Origin: an uncultured Clostridia bacterium | GTDB taxonomy: Bacteria; Bacillota; Clostridia; Oscillospirales; CAG-272 | Direction of reading: 5' to 3' | Length of the DNA: 43,444 bases | Assembly (NCBI GenBank): GCA_946618395.1 | Contig: CAMOLD010000001.1 | Span: forward strand, 1 to 43,444 | In this document: one piece after another, positions 1 through 5,819 of the stretch | Layout: every line of letters starts with the position of its first letter | Numbering within the stretch: the stretch's first letter is position 1 | The notes under the pieces: model-generated | Databases searched by the model: none | What the model was told of the DNA's origin: nothing | The model's input: the letters and a program-made list of their open reading frames with translations, nothing else | Position numbers and translations under genes: made by a program

Positions 1-831
1 AACGGCGATCGTGCTGTTGGCGTCATTGCCGTTGCCGATGTTCCCAAGCCGGAAAGCTCACAGGCGATTGCCGAGCTCAAAGAGGCTGGCGTCCGCGTTG
101 TTCTTCTAACCGGGGATCATCCCCAAACTGCGGCGGCAGTAGCACAATCGGTCGGCATCAACGAGGTCATTGCCGAGGTCTTGCCGGAGGAGAAAGCCAA
201 CGTCATTCTTCGCCTGAAATCCGAGGGCGAAAAGGTTGCCATGGTAGGGGACGGCATCAACGATGCGCCCGCCTTAACAGCCGCGGACGTGGGACTTGCC
301 ATCGGGGCGGGGACCGACGTCGCCATTGATGCGGCGGACGTGGTGCTGGTTCAAAGCCGACTTTCTGACGTTCCGGCGGCACTTCGCATCGGCAAAAAGA
401 CGCTTCGCAACATCAAGGAAAATCTGTTCTGGGCGTTTTTCTATAACGTCATCGGCATTCCGCTTGCCGCGGGTGCATGGTATGCGTGGAAAGGCTGGCT
501 CTTAAATCCTATGTTCGGCGCGGCGGCAATGTCGCTTTCCAGCTTTTGCGTGGTTATGAACGCTTTGCGCCTCAATTTGATGCGCCTGCACTCAAATCCA
601 AAAATCAATGAAACAAAGAGGGAAGAAATTATGAAAGAAACCTTAACAATTGAAGGCATGATGTGCACACATTGCGAAATGCACGTCAAAAAGGCGTTGG
701 AGGCAATTCCAACGGTCGAAAGCGCACAGGTCAGCCATAAAGACGGCACCGCCGTTGTCATCCTTTCGGCGCCAACCGACCGCTCCGTTTTTCAAAAAGC
801 CATCGCCGATGCAGGCTATGAATTGAAATAA
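1..831 (+). CDS. copA: Cu(I)-exporting P-type ATPase with C-terminal HMA domain (5' end cut off)
   Basis: The frame is open from base 1, so the N-terminus lies outside the window. The visible 276 residues hold the end of the P domain (TGD, then GDGINDAPAL) and the last two membrane helices. These carry the Cu(I) signature: FYN in the first and MSLSS in the second. After a short linker comes a C-terminal heavy-metal-associated domain with GMMCTHC (CxxC metal site). The protein is expected to pump Cu+ out of the cytoplasm using ATP. An ATG at 631 with AGAGGGA seven bases upstream could also start the HMA domain alone. A terminator follows directly. Family and ion are well supported; the fused chaperone-like tail is known from other Clostridia. 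Confidence 0.95.
   Translation, partial: NGDRAVGVIAVADVPKPESSQAIAELKEAGVRVVLLTGDHPQTAAAVAQSVGINEVIAEVLPEEKANVILRLKSEGEKVAMVGDGINDAPALTAADVGLAIGAGTDVAIDAADVVLVQSRLSDVPAALRIGKKTLRNIKENLFWAFFYNVIGIPLAAGAWYAWKGWLLNPMFGAAAMSLSSFCVVMNALRLNLMRLHSNPKINETKREEIMKETLTIEGMMCTHCEMHVKKALEAIPTVESAQVSHKDGTAVVILSAPTDRSVFQKAIADAGYELK
615..633 (+). promoter_or_regulatory. Possible internal ribosome binding site and ATG inside copA
   Basis: The sequence AAAGAGGGAAG lies 7 bases before an in-frame ATG at 631, exactly at the start of the HMA domain (MKETLTIEG...). Initiation here would give a free 66-residue CopZ-like chaperone. This is seen as sequence only; use of the start is inference. Confidence 0.4.
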
Positions 832-833
832 CC

Positions 834-865
834 AAAAAAAGAGAACCGCACGGTTCTCTTTTTTT
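834..865. terminator. Intrinsic terminator after copA
   Basis: A perfect stem GAGAACCG/CGGTTCTC (841-848 with 851-858) with a 2-base inner gap is extended by flanking A and T runs and followed by T7. It ends the copA transcript. Confidence 0.85.
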
Positions 866-870
866 GCGCA

Positions 871-893
871 AATTTGAGAAAAATTCTCAAATT
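871..893. promoter_or_regulatory. Fur-family operator, copy 1
   Basis: A perfect inverted repeat with 10-base arms (AATTTGAGAA/TTCTCAAATT) around AAA. Its core TGAGAAA-A-ATTCTCA has the 7-1-7 layout of Fur-family boxes. It lies just upstream of the -35 box of the fur-family gene, and a second copy of the TGAGAA-N3-TTCTCA core lies downstream of the promoter. Confidence 0.75.
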
Positions 894-896
894 CTA

Positions 897-925
897 TTGA
901 CAAACAAAAATAAATATGATAAACT
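897..925 (+). promoter_or_regulatory. Promoter of the fur-family/exporter operon
   Basis: TTGACA (897-902), a 17-base spacer and TAAACT (920-925), with TG one base before the -10 (extended -10). It is flanked by two operator copies, so repression by the adjacent Fur-family protein is likely. Confidence 0.8.
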
Positions 926-940
926 ATCCTTTGCTAAAAA

Positions 941-955
941 TGAGAACCTTTCTCA
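941..955. promoter_or_regulatory. Fur-family operator, copy 2
   Basis: TGAGAA-CCT-TTCTCA, with the same core arms as the copy at 871-893. The centres are 66 bases apart. It lies about 10 bases after the expected transcription start, a position fitting a roadblock or a second repressor dimer site. Confidence 0.7.
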
Positions 956-973
956 AATATAAAGGAAGTAGAA

Positions 974-1381
974 ATGAAACAATACAAAACCGAGGGAAGA
1001 GAAAAACTCATCTCTTTTCTTTCTCAAAATCCAGACCGGCATTTCACCGCCGAGGAAATCTGCCTGGCGGTCCATGGCGGAAAAGCGGCGCAAAGCAGCG
1101 TTTACCGGCATTTGACCGAGCTTTGCTCCGGTGAGGTCGTGCGCAAGTTCCGCGATGAACAAACGGCAAAAATTCGCTACCAGTATGTTGGCAAGACCTG
1201 CGATTGCCGCAACCATTTCCATGCCAAGTGCACGGTTTGCGGAACCATTGAGCATCTTGACTGCGGCGATTCCATGGGCTTTGCCAGCCACCTGTTGGAG
1301 GAGCACGGTTTTTCCATTGACTGTGGTCAATCCCTTTTATACGGTGTGTGCGCCGCCTGCAGAAAAGGGGCAAGAGCATGA
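974..1381 (+). CDS. Fur-family metal-responsive repressor
   Basis: A 135-residue protein of typical Fur/Zur length. Residues 1-70 form the winged helix (AQSSVYRHLTEL is the recognition-helix region). The dimerisation half carries the metal motifs CDCRNHFHAKC (C76, C78, H81, H83, C86) with C89, and C126xxC129, giving structural CxxC pairs and a His-rich sensory site. The start is preceded by GGAAG. The gene overlaps the exporter gene by ATGA, so the two are translationally coupled. Two palindromes of Fur-box type surround its promoter, which suggests autoregulation. Which metal it senses (Zn, Mn, Fe or another) cannot be read from the sequence with certainty. Confidence 0.9.
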   Translation: MKQYKTEGREKLISFLSQNPDRHFTAEEICLAVHGGKAAQSSVYRHLTELCSGEVVRKFRDEQTAKIRYQYVGKTCDCRNHFHAKCTVCGTIEHLDCGDSMGFASHLLEEHGFSIDCGQSLLYGVCAACRKGARA

Positions 1382-2238
1382 TAGGAGTCATTCTGGATAC
1401 CCTTTTGGATACGGCAAAGCTTTTGCCGTTCCTCTATCTTGCCTATCTGTTCATGGAGTTTTTGGAGCACCATGCCGGCGGAAAAACCGAGCGCCTGCTG
1501 GCAAAATCGGGCAAAATCGCGCCGCTGTTCGGCGGATTGTTCGGTCTGGTTCCGCAGTGCGGCTTTTCGGCGGCAGCAAGCGAACTTTACGCCGGAAGAT
1601 TGATTACCACCGGAACGCTGGTTGCCGTTTTTCTTGCAACATCGGATGAAATGTTGCCCATCATGATCTCGCACGGCGTCTTTCCGTGGAAGCTCCTGCT
1701 TTCTAAACTGGTCGTCGGCATTTTGGCGGGGCTGTTGATTGATTTTGTCACCCGACTGTTCCGAAAGAATCACCCGGTTGCTGACGAAGGAAAAATTGAG
1801 GACATCTGCGAGCGTGAGCATTGCCAATGCGGCGATCATATCGCCCTTTCTGCGCTCAAACATACCCTGCGCATTGTGGCGTTTCTCTTGGTTGTCACCT
1901 TCCTTTTGAACACCGCCGTTCATTTCATTGGCGAGGAGCGGCTTGCCGCGTTTGTCGGCACGCGCCCCGTCCTTGCCAATCTGCTTTCCGCCATCATCGG
2001 GCTGATTCCCAACTGCGCTTCCAGCGTGGTGTTGACGGAGCTCTATTTGCAAGGCGTTTTGAGCGTTGGCGCACTTCTTTCCGGGCTGTTGGTCAATGCC
2101 GGCGTGGGTTTGTTGGTCCTCTTCCGCAATAACCGCCCGGTGCGCGATTCCTTCCGTGTGTTTGCCATTCTGTTCGGCGTCGGGTTGCTTGTCGGTTTGT
2201 TGGTTGACCTGACCCCGTTGCAAGCCGTATTACAATAA
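1378..2238 (+). CDS. Putative heavy-metal exporter (ArsP_2-like, 'putative manganese transporter' family)
   Basis: The start is ATG 1378, overlapping the repressor stop by four bases, with AAAAGGGG upstream. The 286-residue product is a polytopic membrane protein built of two similar halves: GLVPQCGFSAA (first half) and GLIPNCASSVV (second half) are matching re-entrant-like motifs, each with a Cys. Between the halves lies a cytoplasmic loop with EREHCQCGDH, a likely metal-binding cluster. This architecture fits the family named putative manganese transporter or 10TM heavy-metal exporter. Co-transcription with a Fur-family repressor supports metal-induced efflux. The substrate is not known. 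Confidence 0.82.
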   Translation: MIGVILDTLLDTAKLLPFLYLAYLFMEFLEHHAGGKTERLLAKSGKIAPLFGGLFGLVPQCGFSAAASELYAGRLITTGTLVAVFLATSDEMLPIMISHGVFPWKLLLSKLVVGILAGLLIDFVTRLFRKNHPVADEGKIEDICEREHCQCGDHIALSALKHTLRIVAFLLVVTFLLNTAVHFIGEERLAAFVGTRPVLANLLSAIIGLIPNCASSVVLTELYLQGVLSVGALLSGLLVNAGVGLLVLFRNNRPVRDSFRVFAILFGVGLLVGLLVDLTPLQAVLQ

Positions 2239-2244
2239 ATAAAG

Positions 2245-2275
2245 AAAAAACCGCGCGGCGCGCGGTTTTTTTCTT
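2245..2275. terminator. Bidirectional terminator between exporter gene and spoIIR
   Basis: Stem AAAAAACCGCGC/GCGCGGTTTTTT with GGC loop (arms 2245-2256 and 2260-2271), flanked by A and T runs. It serves the convergent exporter (+) and spoIIR (-) genes. Confidence 0.85.
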
Positions 2276-2877
2276 TATTTTCGCTTGAAAATTTCCAAAA
2301 TCTTAAAGCGGACTTTGTAAACCGGTTTTTCGTTTTCGGTAATGATTTTATACTGGCTGGGCGTCAGTCCGACCGAAATAAAGGTATCCTCCGCCTCTTT
2401 TTTGGAAACGGTTGCCGCCGCGCGGCAAATGGGGGGAAAGAGGCAGCACCACCAATTGTGCCCCTCGGCGTTTCCAATTAGAACGCGCATGGAAAGATAG
2501 GTTCCTGCGGGAAAGCAAAAACTGTCGTAGGTGCGCTCGGGGTATTCCTCTTCGTCAAATTCAATGGTCACCGGGTCGTCGTGTCCCTCTTTTTCCAAAA
2601 CGGCTTTTGCCGTTTGCGTTAATTCCGCAAGATGTTTGCGCAAAACCGCCTCCGCCTCATCTCTGTCGGCGCAGGCTTCCAAAAGCGGCGCGGTTTTTTC
2701 CAAAATCGCGTCCCGCACCTTCAATTTCAGCGCCTGATCCTCTTCGGTGTCCGAGTTTGCCAAAATGTGCAACCGGACGACCGAATCATAAACCTCTGCC
2801 TCTCCGTGAACGGGAAACAGACCAACAAACAAAAACAGGGAAACCACAACCAAAATCACGGCAAGTGTCTTTTTCAT
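2275..2877 (-). CDS. spoIIR: Stage II sporulation protein R
   Basis: In spore formers SpoIIR is made in the forespore and secreted into the intermembrane space, where it triggers SpoIIGA to process pro-sigmaE. The 200-residue product starts MKKTLAVILVVV with a signal peptide or membrane anchor. It then shows family motifs RLHILANSD, ALKLKVRDAIL and GHNWWCCLFPP. The start ATG (2877) follows GGAGG and a T6 spacer; that SD is part of a terminator-like hairpin (2878-2925). The gene lies downstream of rbfA on the same strand. Identification is firm. Confidence 0.95.
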   Translation of the reverse strand: MKKTLAVILVVVSLFLFVGLFPVHGEAEVYDSVVRLHILANSDTEEDQALKLKVRDAILEKTAPLLEACADRDEAEAVLRKHLAELTQTAKAVLEKEGHDDPVTIEFDEEEYPERTYDSFCFPAGTYLSMRVLIGNAEGHNWWCCLFPPICRAAATVSKKEAEDTFISVGLTPSQYKIITENEKPVYKVRFKILEIFKRK

Positions 2878-2925
2878 AAAAAATCCTCCCAAATCGGTTT
2901 GTTCCATCATGCACCGTTTGGGAGG
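2878..2925 (-). terminator. Terminator-like hairpin that contains the spoIIR ribosome binding site
   Basis: On the minus strand, CCTCCCAAA + CGGT pairs with ACCG + TTTGGGAGG (one bulged A; + strand arms 2885-2898 and 2913-2925, loop 14 bases), followed at once by ATTTTTT and the spoIIR ATG. The 3' arm ends in GGAGG, the only good SD of spoIIR. The structure therefore has both the form of an intrinsic terminator for rbfA and the ability to hide the spoIIR SD. Confidence 0.75.
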
Positions 2926-2969
2926 GCTTTATTCAGTTTTGGGAAAAAATTTCCAAAAAAAGGAAACCG

Positions 2970-3347
2970 TCAGGGCTTTTCCGCGGGGGTGTCCTCTTCC
3001 TCCGGCTCGGAAATATCCAGGTTGTTCAAAATGGAGGCAATGTGCGCGCCATAGGCAATGGAGGTGTCGCGGTGGAAGGAAAGCTCAGGGGTAATGCGCA
3101 AATTCAGCGTGCGCGCAAGTTCGCGGCGAATGTAGCCGCTTGCAGCCTTCAACCCTTGCAAAACCTCTTTTTCATCTCCGGATAAAAAGGAGTAATAGAT
3201 TTTTGCATATTTCAAATCCGGAGTCACCTGGGCAGCGGTAACGCTTAAAAACGCGTCCTGCACGCGGGGGTCTTTCACGCCGCGCAAAATATTCATCAAT
3301 TCTTTCCGCATCTCTTCGTTAATGCGGTCTCTTCTGTATCTTCCCAT
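2970..3347 (-). CDS. rbfA: Ribosome-binding factor A
   Basis: A 125-residue KH-like protein that binds the immature 30S subunit and helps 16S rRNA 5'-end maturation. Recognisable features are the N-terminus MGRYRRDRINEEM, DPRV near residue 27, VTPDLKYAKIYYSFL and the RRELARTLNLRITPELSF stretch with the AxG-type kink. The C-terminal tail is acidic (EPEEEDTPAE). Upstream lies the terminator of the small gene at 3417-3617, so transcription probably needs read-through or a promoter I could not resolve. Downstream is spoIIR. Confidence 0.95.
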   Translation of the reverse strand: MGRYRRDRINEEMRKELMNILRGVKDPRVQDAFLSVTAAQVTPDLKYAKIYYSFLSGDEKEVLQGLKAASGYIRRELARTLNLRITPELSFHRDTSIAYGAHIASILNNLDISEPEEEDTPAEKP

Positions 3348-3383
3348 CGGTCAAAACAGCCTTTCTTTTGTTCGTGTTGCAGA

Positions 3384-3408
3384 AAAAAACGGCATACCGC
3401 CGTTTTTT
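3384..3408 (-). terminator. Terminator between small membrane-protein gene and rbfA
   Basis: Perfect stem AAAAAACGGC/GCCGTTTTTT with loop ATACC; it reads as a terminator on either strand. It lies directly downstream of the 3417-3617 gene. Confidence 0.75.
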
Positions 3409-3416
3409 CGGGTATT

Positions 3417-3617
3417 TTATGCGTCCTCGCCGTCGTTAACTTCGGTCAGCTCTTCCATATCGGAAGTCTCTTCATCTTCCAAAAGTTCGCTTTCTTCTGC
3501 CGCTTGCAATTTTTTTGCCATATATTTTTTATAGAAGAAATAAGCAATCGCGGCAACCGCGGCAAACACCATCAAAAAAGATAACAACGAAGACATGCAG
3601 GATTTCTTTTCTTTCAT
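3417..3617 (-). CDS. Small single-pass membrane protein, unknown function
   Basis: A 66-residue product starting MKEKKSCMSSLL; the ATG at 3617 is chosen because AAAGGAGG lies 7 bases upstream. One membrane helix (about residues 8-28, SLLSFLMVFAAVAAIAYFFY) is followed by KKYMAKK and a strongly acidic tail (ESELLEDEETSDMEEL), an N-out/C-in or short anchored topology. It has its own promoter and terminator, which supports a real gene. I do not recognise the family. Confidence 0.7.
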   Translation of the reverse strand: MKEKKSCMSSLLSFLMVFAAVAAIAYFFYKKYMAKKLQAAEESELLEDEETSDMEELTEVNDGEDA

Positions 3618-3654
3618 ATTCAAATCCTCCTTTTTTCGGTCTGTTTTCAAGTAT

Positions 3655-3683
3655 AGTATATCATGGAATCCGGCTTTTTACAA
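3655..3683 (-). promoter_or_regulatory. Promoter of the small membrane-protein gene
   Basis: Minus strand TTGTAA (3678-3683), 17-base spacer and TATACT (3655-3660), with TG one base before the -10. Confidence 0.7.
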
Positions 3684-3732
3684 TACTTTTTCAAATTTTT
3701 TCTGCCTTTTCTCAAAAGAGCCCCGGTTTTTC

Positions 3733-3761
3733 TTGATTTTCGCAGGGATTTGTGGTAGGAT
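3733..3761 (+). promoter_or_regulatory. Likely promoter of prmC
   Basis: TTGATT (3733-3738), 17-base spacer, TAGGAT (3756-3761) with TG one base upstream. A slightly shifted GATAAT is an alternative -10. Confidence 0.45.
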
Positions 3762-3794
3762 AATAGGGAAGTCTGCGCAAAAGGAGGGAATACC

Positions 3795-4628
3795 GTGACC
3801 TATCGGGAAATCGTTCAAAAATTGAAATCCGCAGGAATCGAAAACGCCGAGTGGGACGCTTTTTTGCTCGTGGAGCATTTTTGCCGTCTTTCCAGCGGTG
3901 CCGTTTTGAGCGCCCCGGAGCGGCAGCTTTTGTCTCCCGGGCTTTTGGAGGCGGTCGAGCGGCGCGCCGCCCGGTTTCCACTCCAATACCTGTTGGGGGA
4001 ATGGCAGTTTTATCAACAAACCTACAAGGTTTCTCCCGATTGCCTGATCCCGCGGCCGGATACCGAAATTTTGGTGGAGGAAGCAATCCGCAAGCTCCCC
4101 AAAGGGGCATTTTTTGCCGACCTGTGCACCGGCAGCGGGTGCATTGCCGTTTCAATCCTCTGCGAGCGAAAGGACACCACCGCTCTTGCGGTAGACCTTT
4201 CGGATGGGGCGTTGCAAATTGCCGCCGAGAACGCCGAACGCAACGGCGTGAGCGACCGGCTCTCCCTCCAAAAAGCCGATTTGCTGGAATCTTCCGCCGC
4301 GGATTGGACCGCAAATTTTTCCGCGCCGGCGGCAATCCTTTCCAATCCCCCCTATATCCGAACGGATGAACTTGCCCGCCTTTCGCCCGAGGTGCAAACC
4401 GAGCCGCGCATGGCGCTGGACGGAGGGGAAGACGGATTGATCTTTTACCGCGCCCTGCTCGCCCTATCCAAAAAATGGCTTGCTCCAAACGGCTTTTGTC
4501 TGTTTGAAATCGGCTATGATCAAGCGGCGGACCTTCAAAAGCTTGCCAAAAATCAATTTGCCGTTTGTCGCGTTTTGAAAGACCTTGGCAAAAACGACCG
4601 CGCGGTGCTGTTGGAAAAACAGATTTGA
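3795..4628 (+). CDS. prmC: Peptide chain release factor N5-glutamine methyltransferase
   Basis: PrmC methylates the Gln of the GGQ motif in release factors RF1 and RF2 using S-adenosylmethionine. The 277-residue protein has an N-terminal helical domain (1-75), the linker motif QYLLGEWQFY, IPRPDTEILVE, the SAM motif LCTGSGCIAVS and the catalytic NPPY (residues 184-187). The start is GTG (3795) with AAGGAGG well placed upstream. prmC is often next to prfA, but here it stands alone with its own terminator. Confidence 0.95.
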   Translation: MTYREIVQKLKSAGIENAEWDAFLLVEHFCRLSSGAVLSAPERQLLSPGLLEAVERRAARFPLQYLLGEWQFYQQTYKVSPDCLIPRPDTEILVEEAIRKLPKGAFFADLCTGSGCIAVSILCERKDTTALAVDLSDGALQIAAENAERNGVSDRLSLQKADLLESSAADWTANFSAPAAILSNPPYIRTDELARLSPEVQTEPRMALDGGEDGLIFYRALLALSKKWLAPNGFCLFEIGYDQAADLQKLAKNQFAVCRVLKDLGKNDRAVLLEKQI

Positions 4629-4647
4629 GGCGGCTGTCATATACTGC

Positions 4648-4684
4648 ATGAGAGGAATCCCCACCGGGGCTCCTCTCATTTTTT
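4648..4684 (+). terminator. Terminator after prmC
   Basis: Stem ATGAGAGGA/TCCTCTCAT plus inner CCCC/GGGG (4648-4679), followed by T6. Confidence 0.85.
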
Positions 4685-4706
4685 GCTTTTTCGGGGGGGA
4701 AGGGGT

Positions 4707-5735
4707 ATGAAAATTGTGGTTTTGGCGGGCGGAAACAGCACCGAGCGTGAAGTGTCGATTTCTTCGGGCATCCGCGTTGCAAATGCCCTGCGCAAAAACG
4801 GACACCGGGTGCTTTTGTGCGATATTTGCAAAGGAATTTCCGCGATTCCGGACGATGTATCGGTTTTGTTCCGGCAAACGCCCGTTTCCGCGATGGAAGC
4901 CGAACATTTTTCGTCAAACACATTGCCTCAAAATTCGACGCTCATCGGGGAGAATGTTTTGGAGGTTTGCCGGGCGGCGGATGTTGTTTTTCTGGCGTTG
5001 CACGGCGGCGCCGGGGAGGATGGAAGCGTGCAGGCTTTTTTGGATTGCAACGGCATTTCCTATACCGGCAGTAACGCAACCGGCAGTATGCTCGCCATGG
5101 AGAAGGACTTATCCAAGCGACTTTTCTCTGCGGCTGGCGTTCCAACGCCCCCGTGGGCGCTTTATGACGTTGAAAAGGAAAGCTTCATAACACCGTTTGA
5201 AGCCATTGGCTACCCCTGCGTGGTCAAACCGGCAAACGGCGGTTCCAGCGTCGGCGTTTCCTTTGCGCAAACCGAACAAGAGCTTTTTCGGGCATTACAA
5301 AAGGCTTCGCTGTTGTGCCGGTATCTGCTGGTCGAGCGCAGAATCTACGGGCGCGAGCTTACAATCGGGGTTCTTGGCGAGCGGATTTTGCCACCGGTGG
5401 AAATTCTGCCGCCGGACGGCGTTTACGATTACGGCAACAAATATAACGGAAAAAGCATTGAAATCTGCCCGGCAAACCTCTCAAAAGCGGTGTCCTCCCG
5501 GCTGGGCGACTATGCCCGCCGCGCCTTTGACGCTCTGCGCTTGCGCGACTATGCAAGGTTTGATTTTTTGTTGGACGAAGAAGAAAACCTATGGTGTTTG
5601 GAGGGGAATACGCTGCCGGGCATGACGAAGACCAGCCTTTTTCCCAAGGAGGCGGAAACGGTCGGCATCTCCTATGCCGCTTTGTGCGAACTGTTGGTCA
5701 AAATGGCGGCTGAAAGAGCAACACCAACCCCTTAA
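4707..5735 (+). CDS. ddl: D-alanine--D-alanine ligase
   Basis: It joins two D-Ala with ATP for peptidoglycan precursor synthesis. The 342-residue ATP-grasp protein shows GGNSTEREVS at the N-terminus, LHGGAGEDGSVQAFLD, YTGSNATGSMLAMEKD, the ATP-binding PANGGSSVGV and the C-terminal EGNTLPGMT (metal and phosphate ligands). The ATG at 4707 is preferred because AAGGGG lies just before it and the start of the N-terminal strand fits. It stands alone between the prmC terminator and the strong promoter of the next gene. Confidence 0.95.
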   Translation: MKIVVLAGGNSTEREVSISSGIRVANALRKNGHRVLLCDICKGISAIPDDVSVLFRQTPVSAMEAEHFSSNTLPQNSTLIGENVLEVCRAADVVFLALHGGAGEDGSVQAFLDCNGISYTGSNATGSMLAMEKDLSKRLFSAAGVPTPPWALYDVEKESFITPFEAIGYPCVVKPANGGSSVGVSFAQTEQELFRALQKASLLCRYLLVERRIYGRELTIGVLGERILPPVEILPPDGVYDYGNKYNGKSIEICPANLSKAVSSRLGDYARRAFDALRLRDYARFDFLLDEEENLWCLEGNTLPGMTKTSLFPKEAETVGISYAALCELLVKMAAERATPTP

Positions 5736-5744
5736 AAAACGGAC

Positions 5745-5773
5745 TTGACAAAAACATATAGTAGTGATATAAT
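5745..5773 (+). promoter_or_regulatory. Consensus promoter of the dehydratase gene
   Basis: TTGACA (5745-5750), 17-base spacer, TATAAT (5768-5773) and TG one base before the -10: a full sigmaA consensus with extended -10. Confidence 0.9.
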
Positions 5774-5819
5774 AGTAAAAGGTCTGCTCTTCAATTTATG
5801 AAAAGAGAAGGATAACGAA

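Noticed and set aside
2926..2960. A sigmaF promoter in front of spoIIR
   Set aside because: GAATA and GGTGCATGAT match the forespore consensus poorly, so it is not annotated as a feature and only mentioned as a weak candidate.
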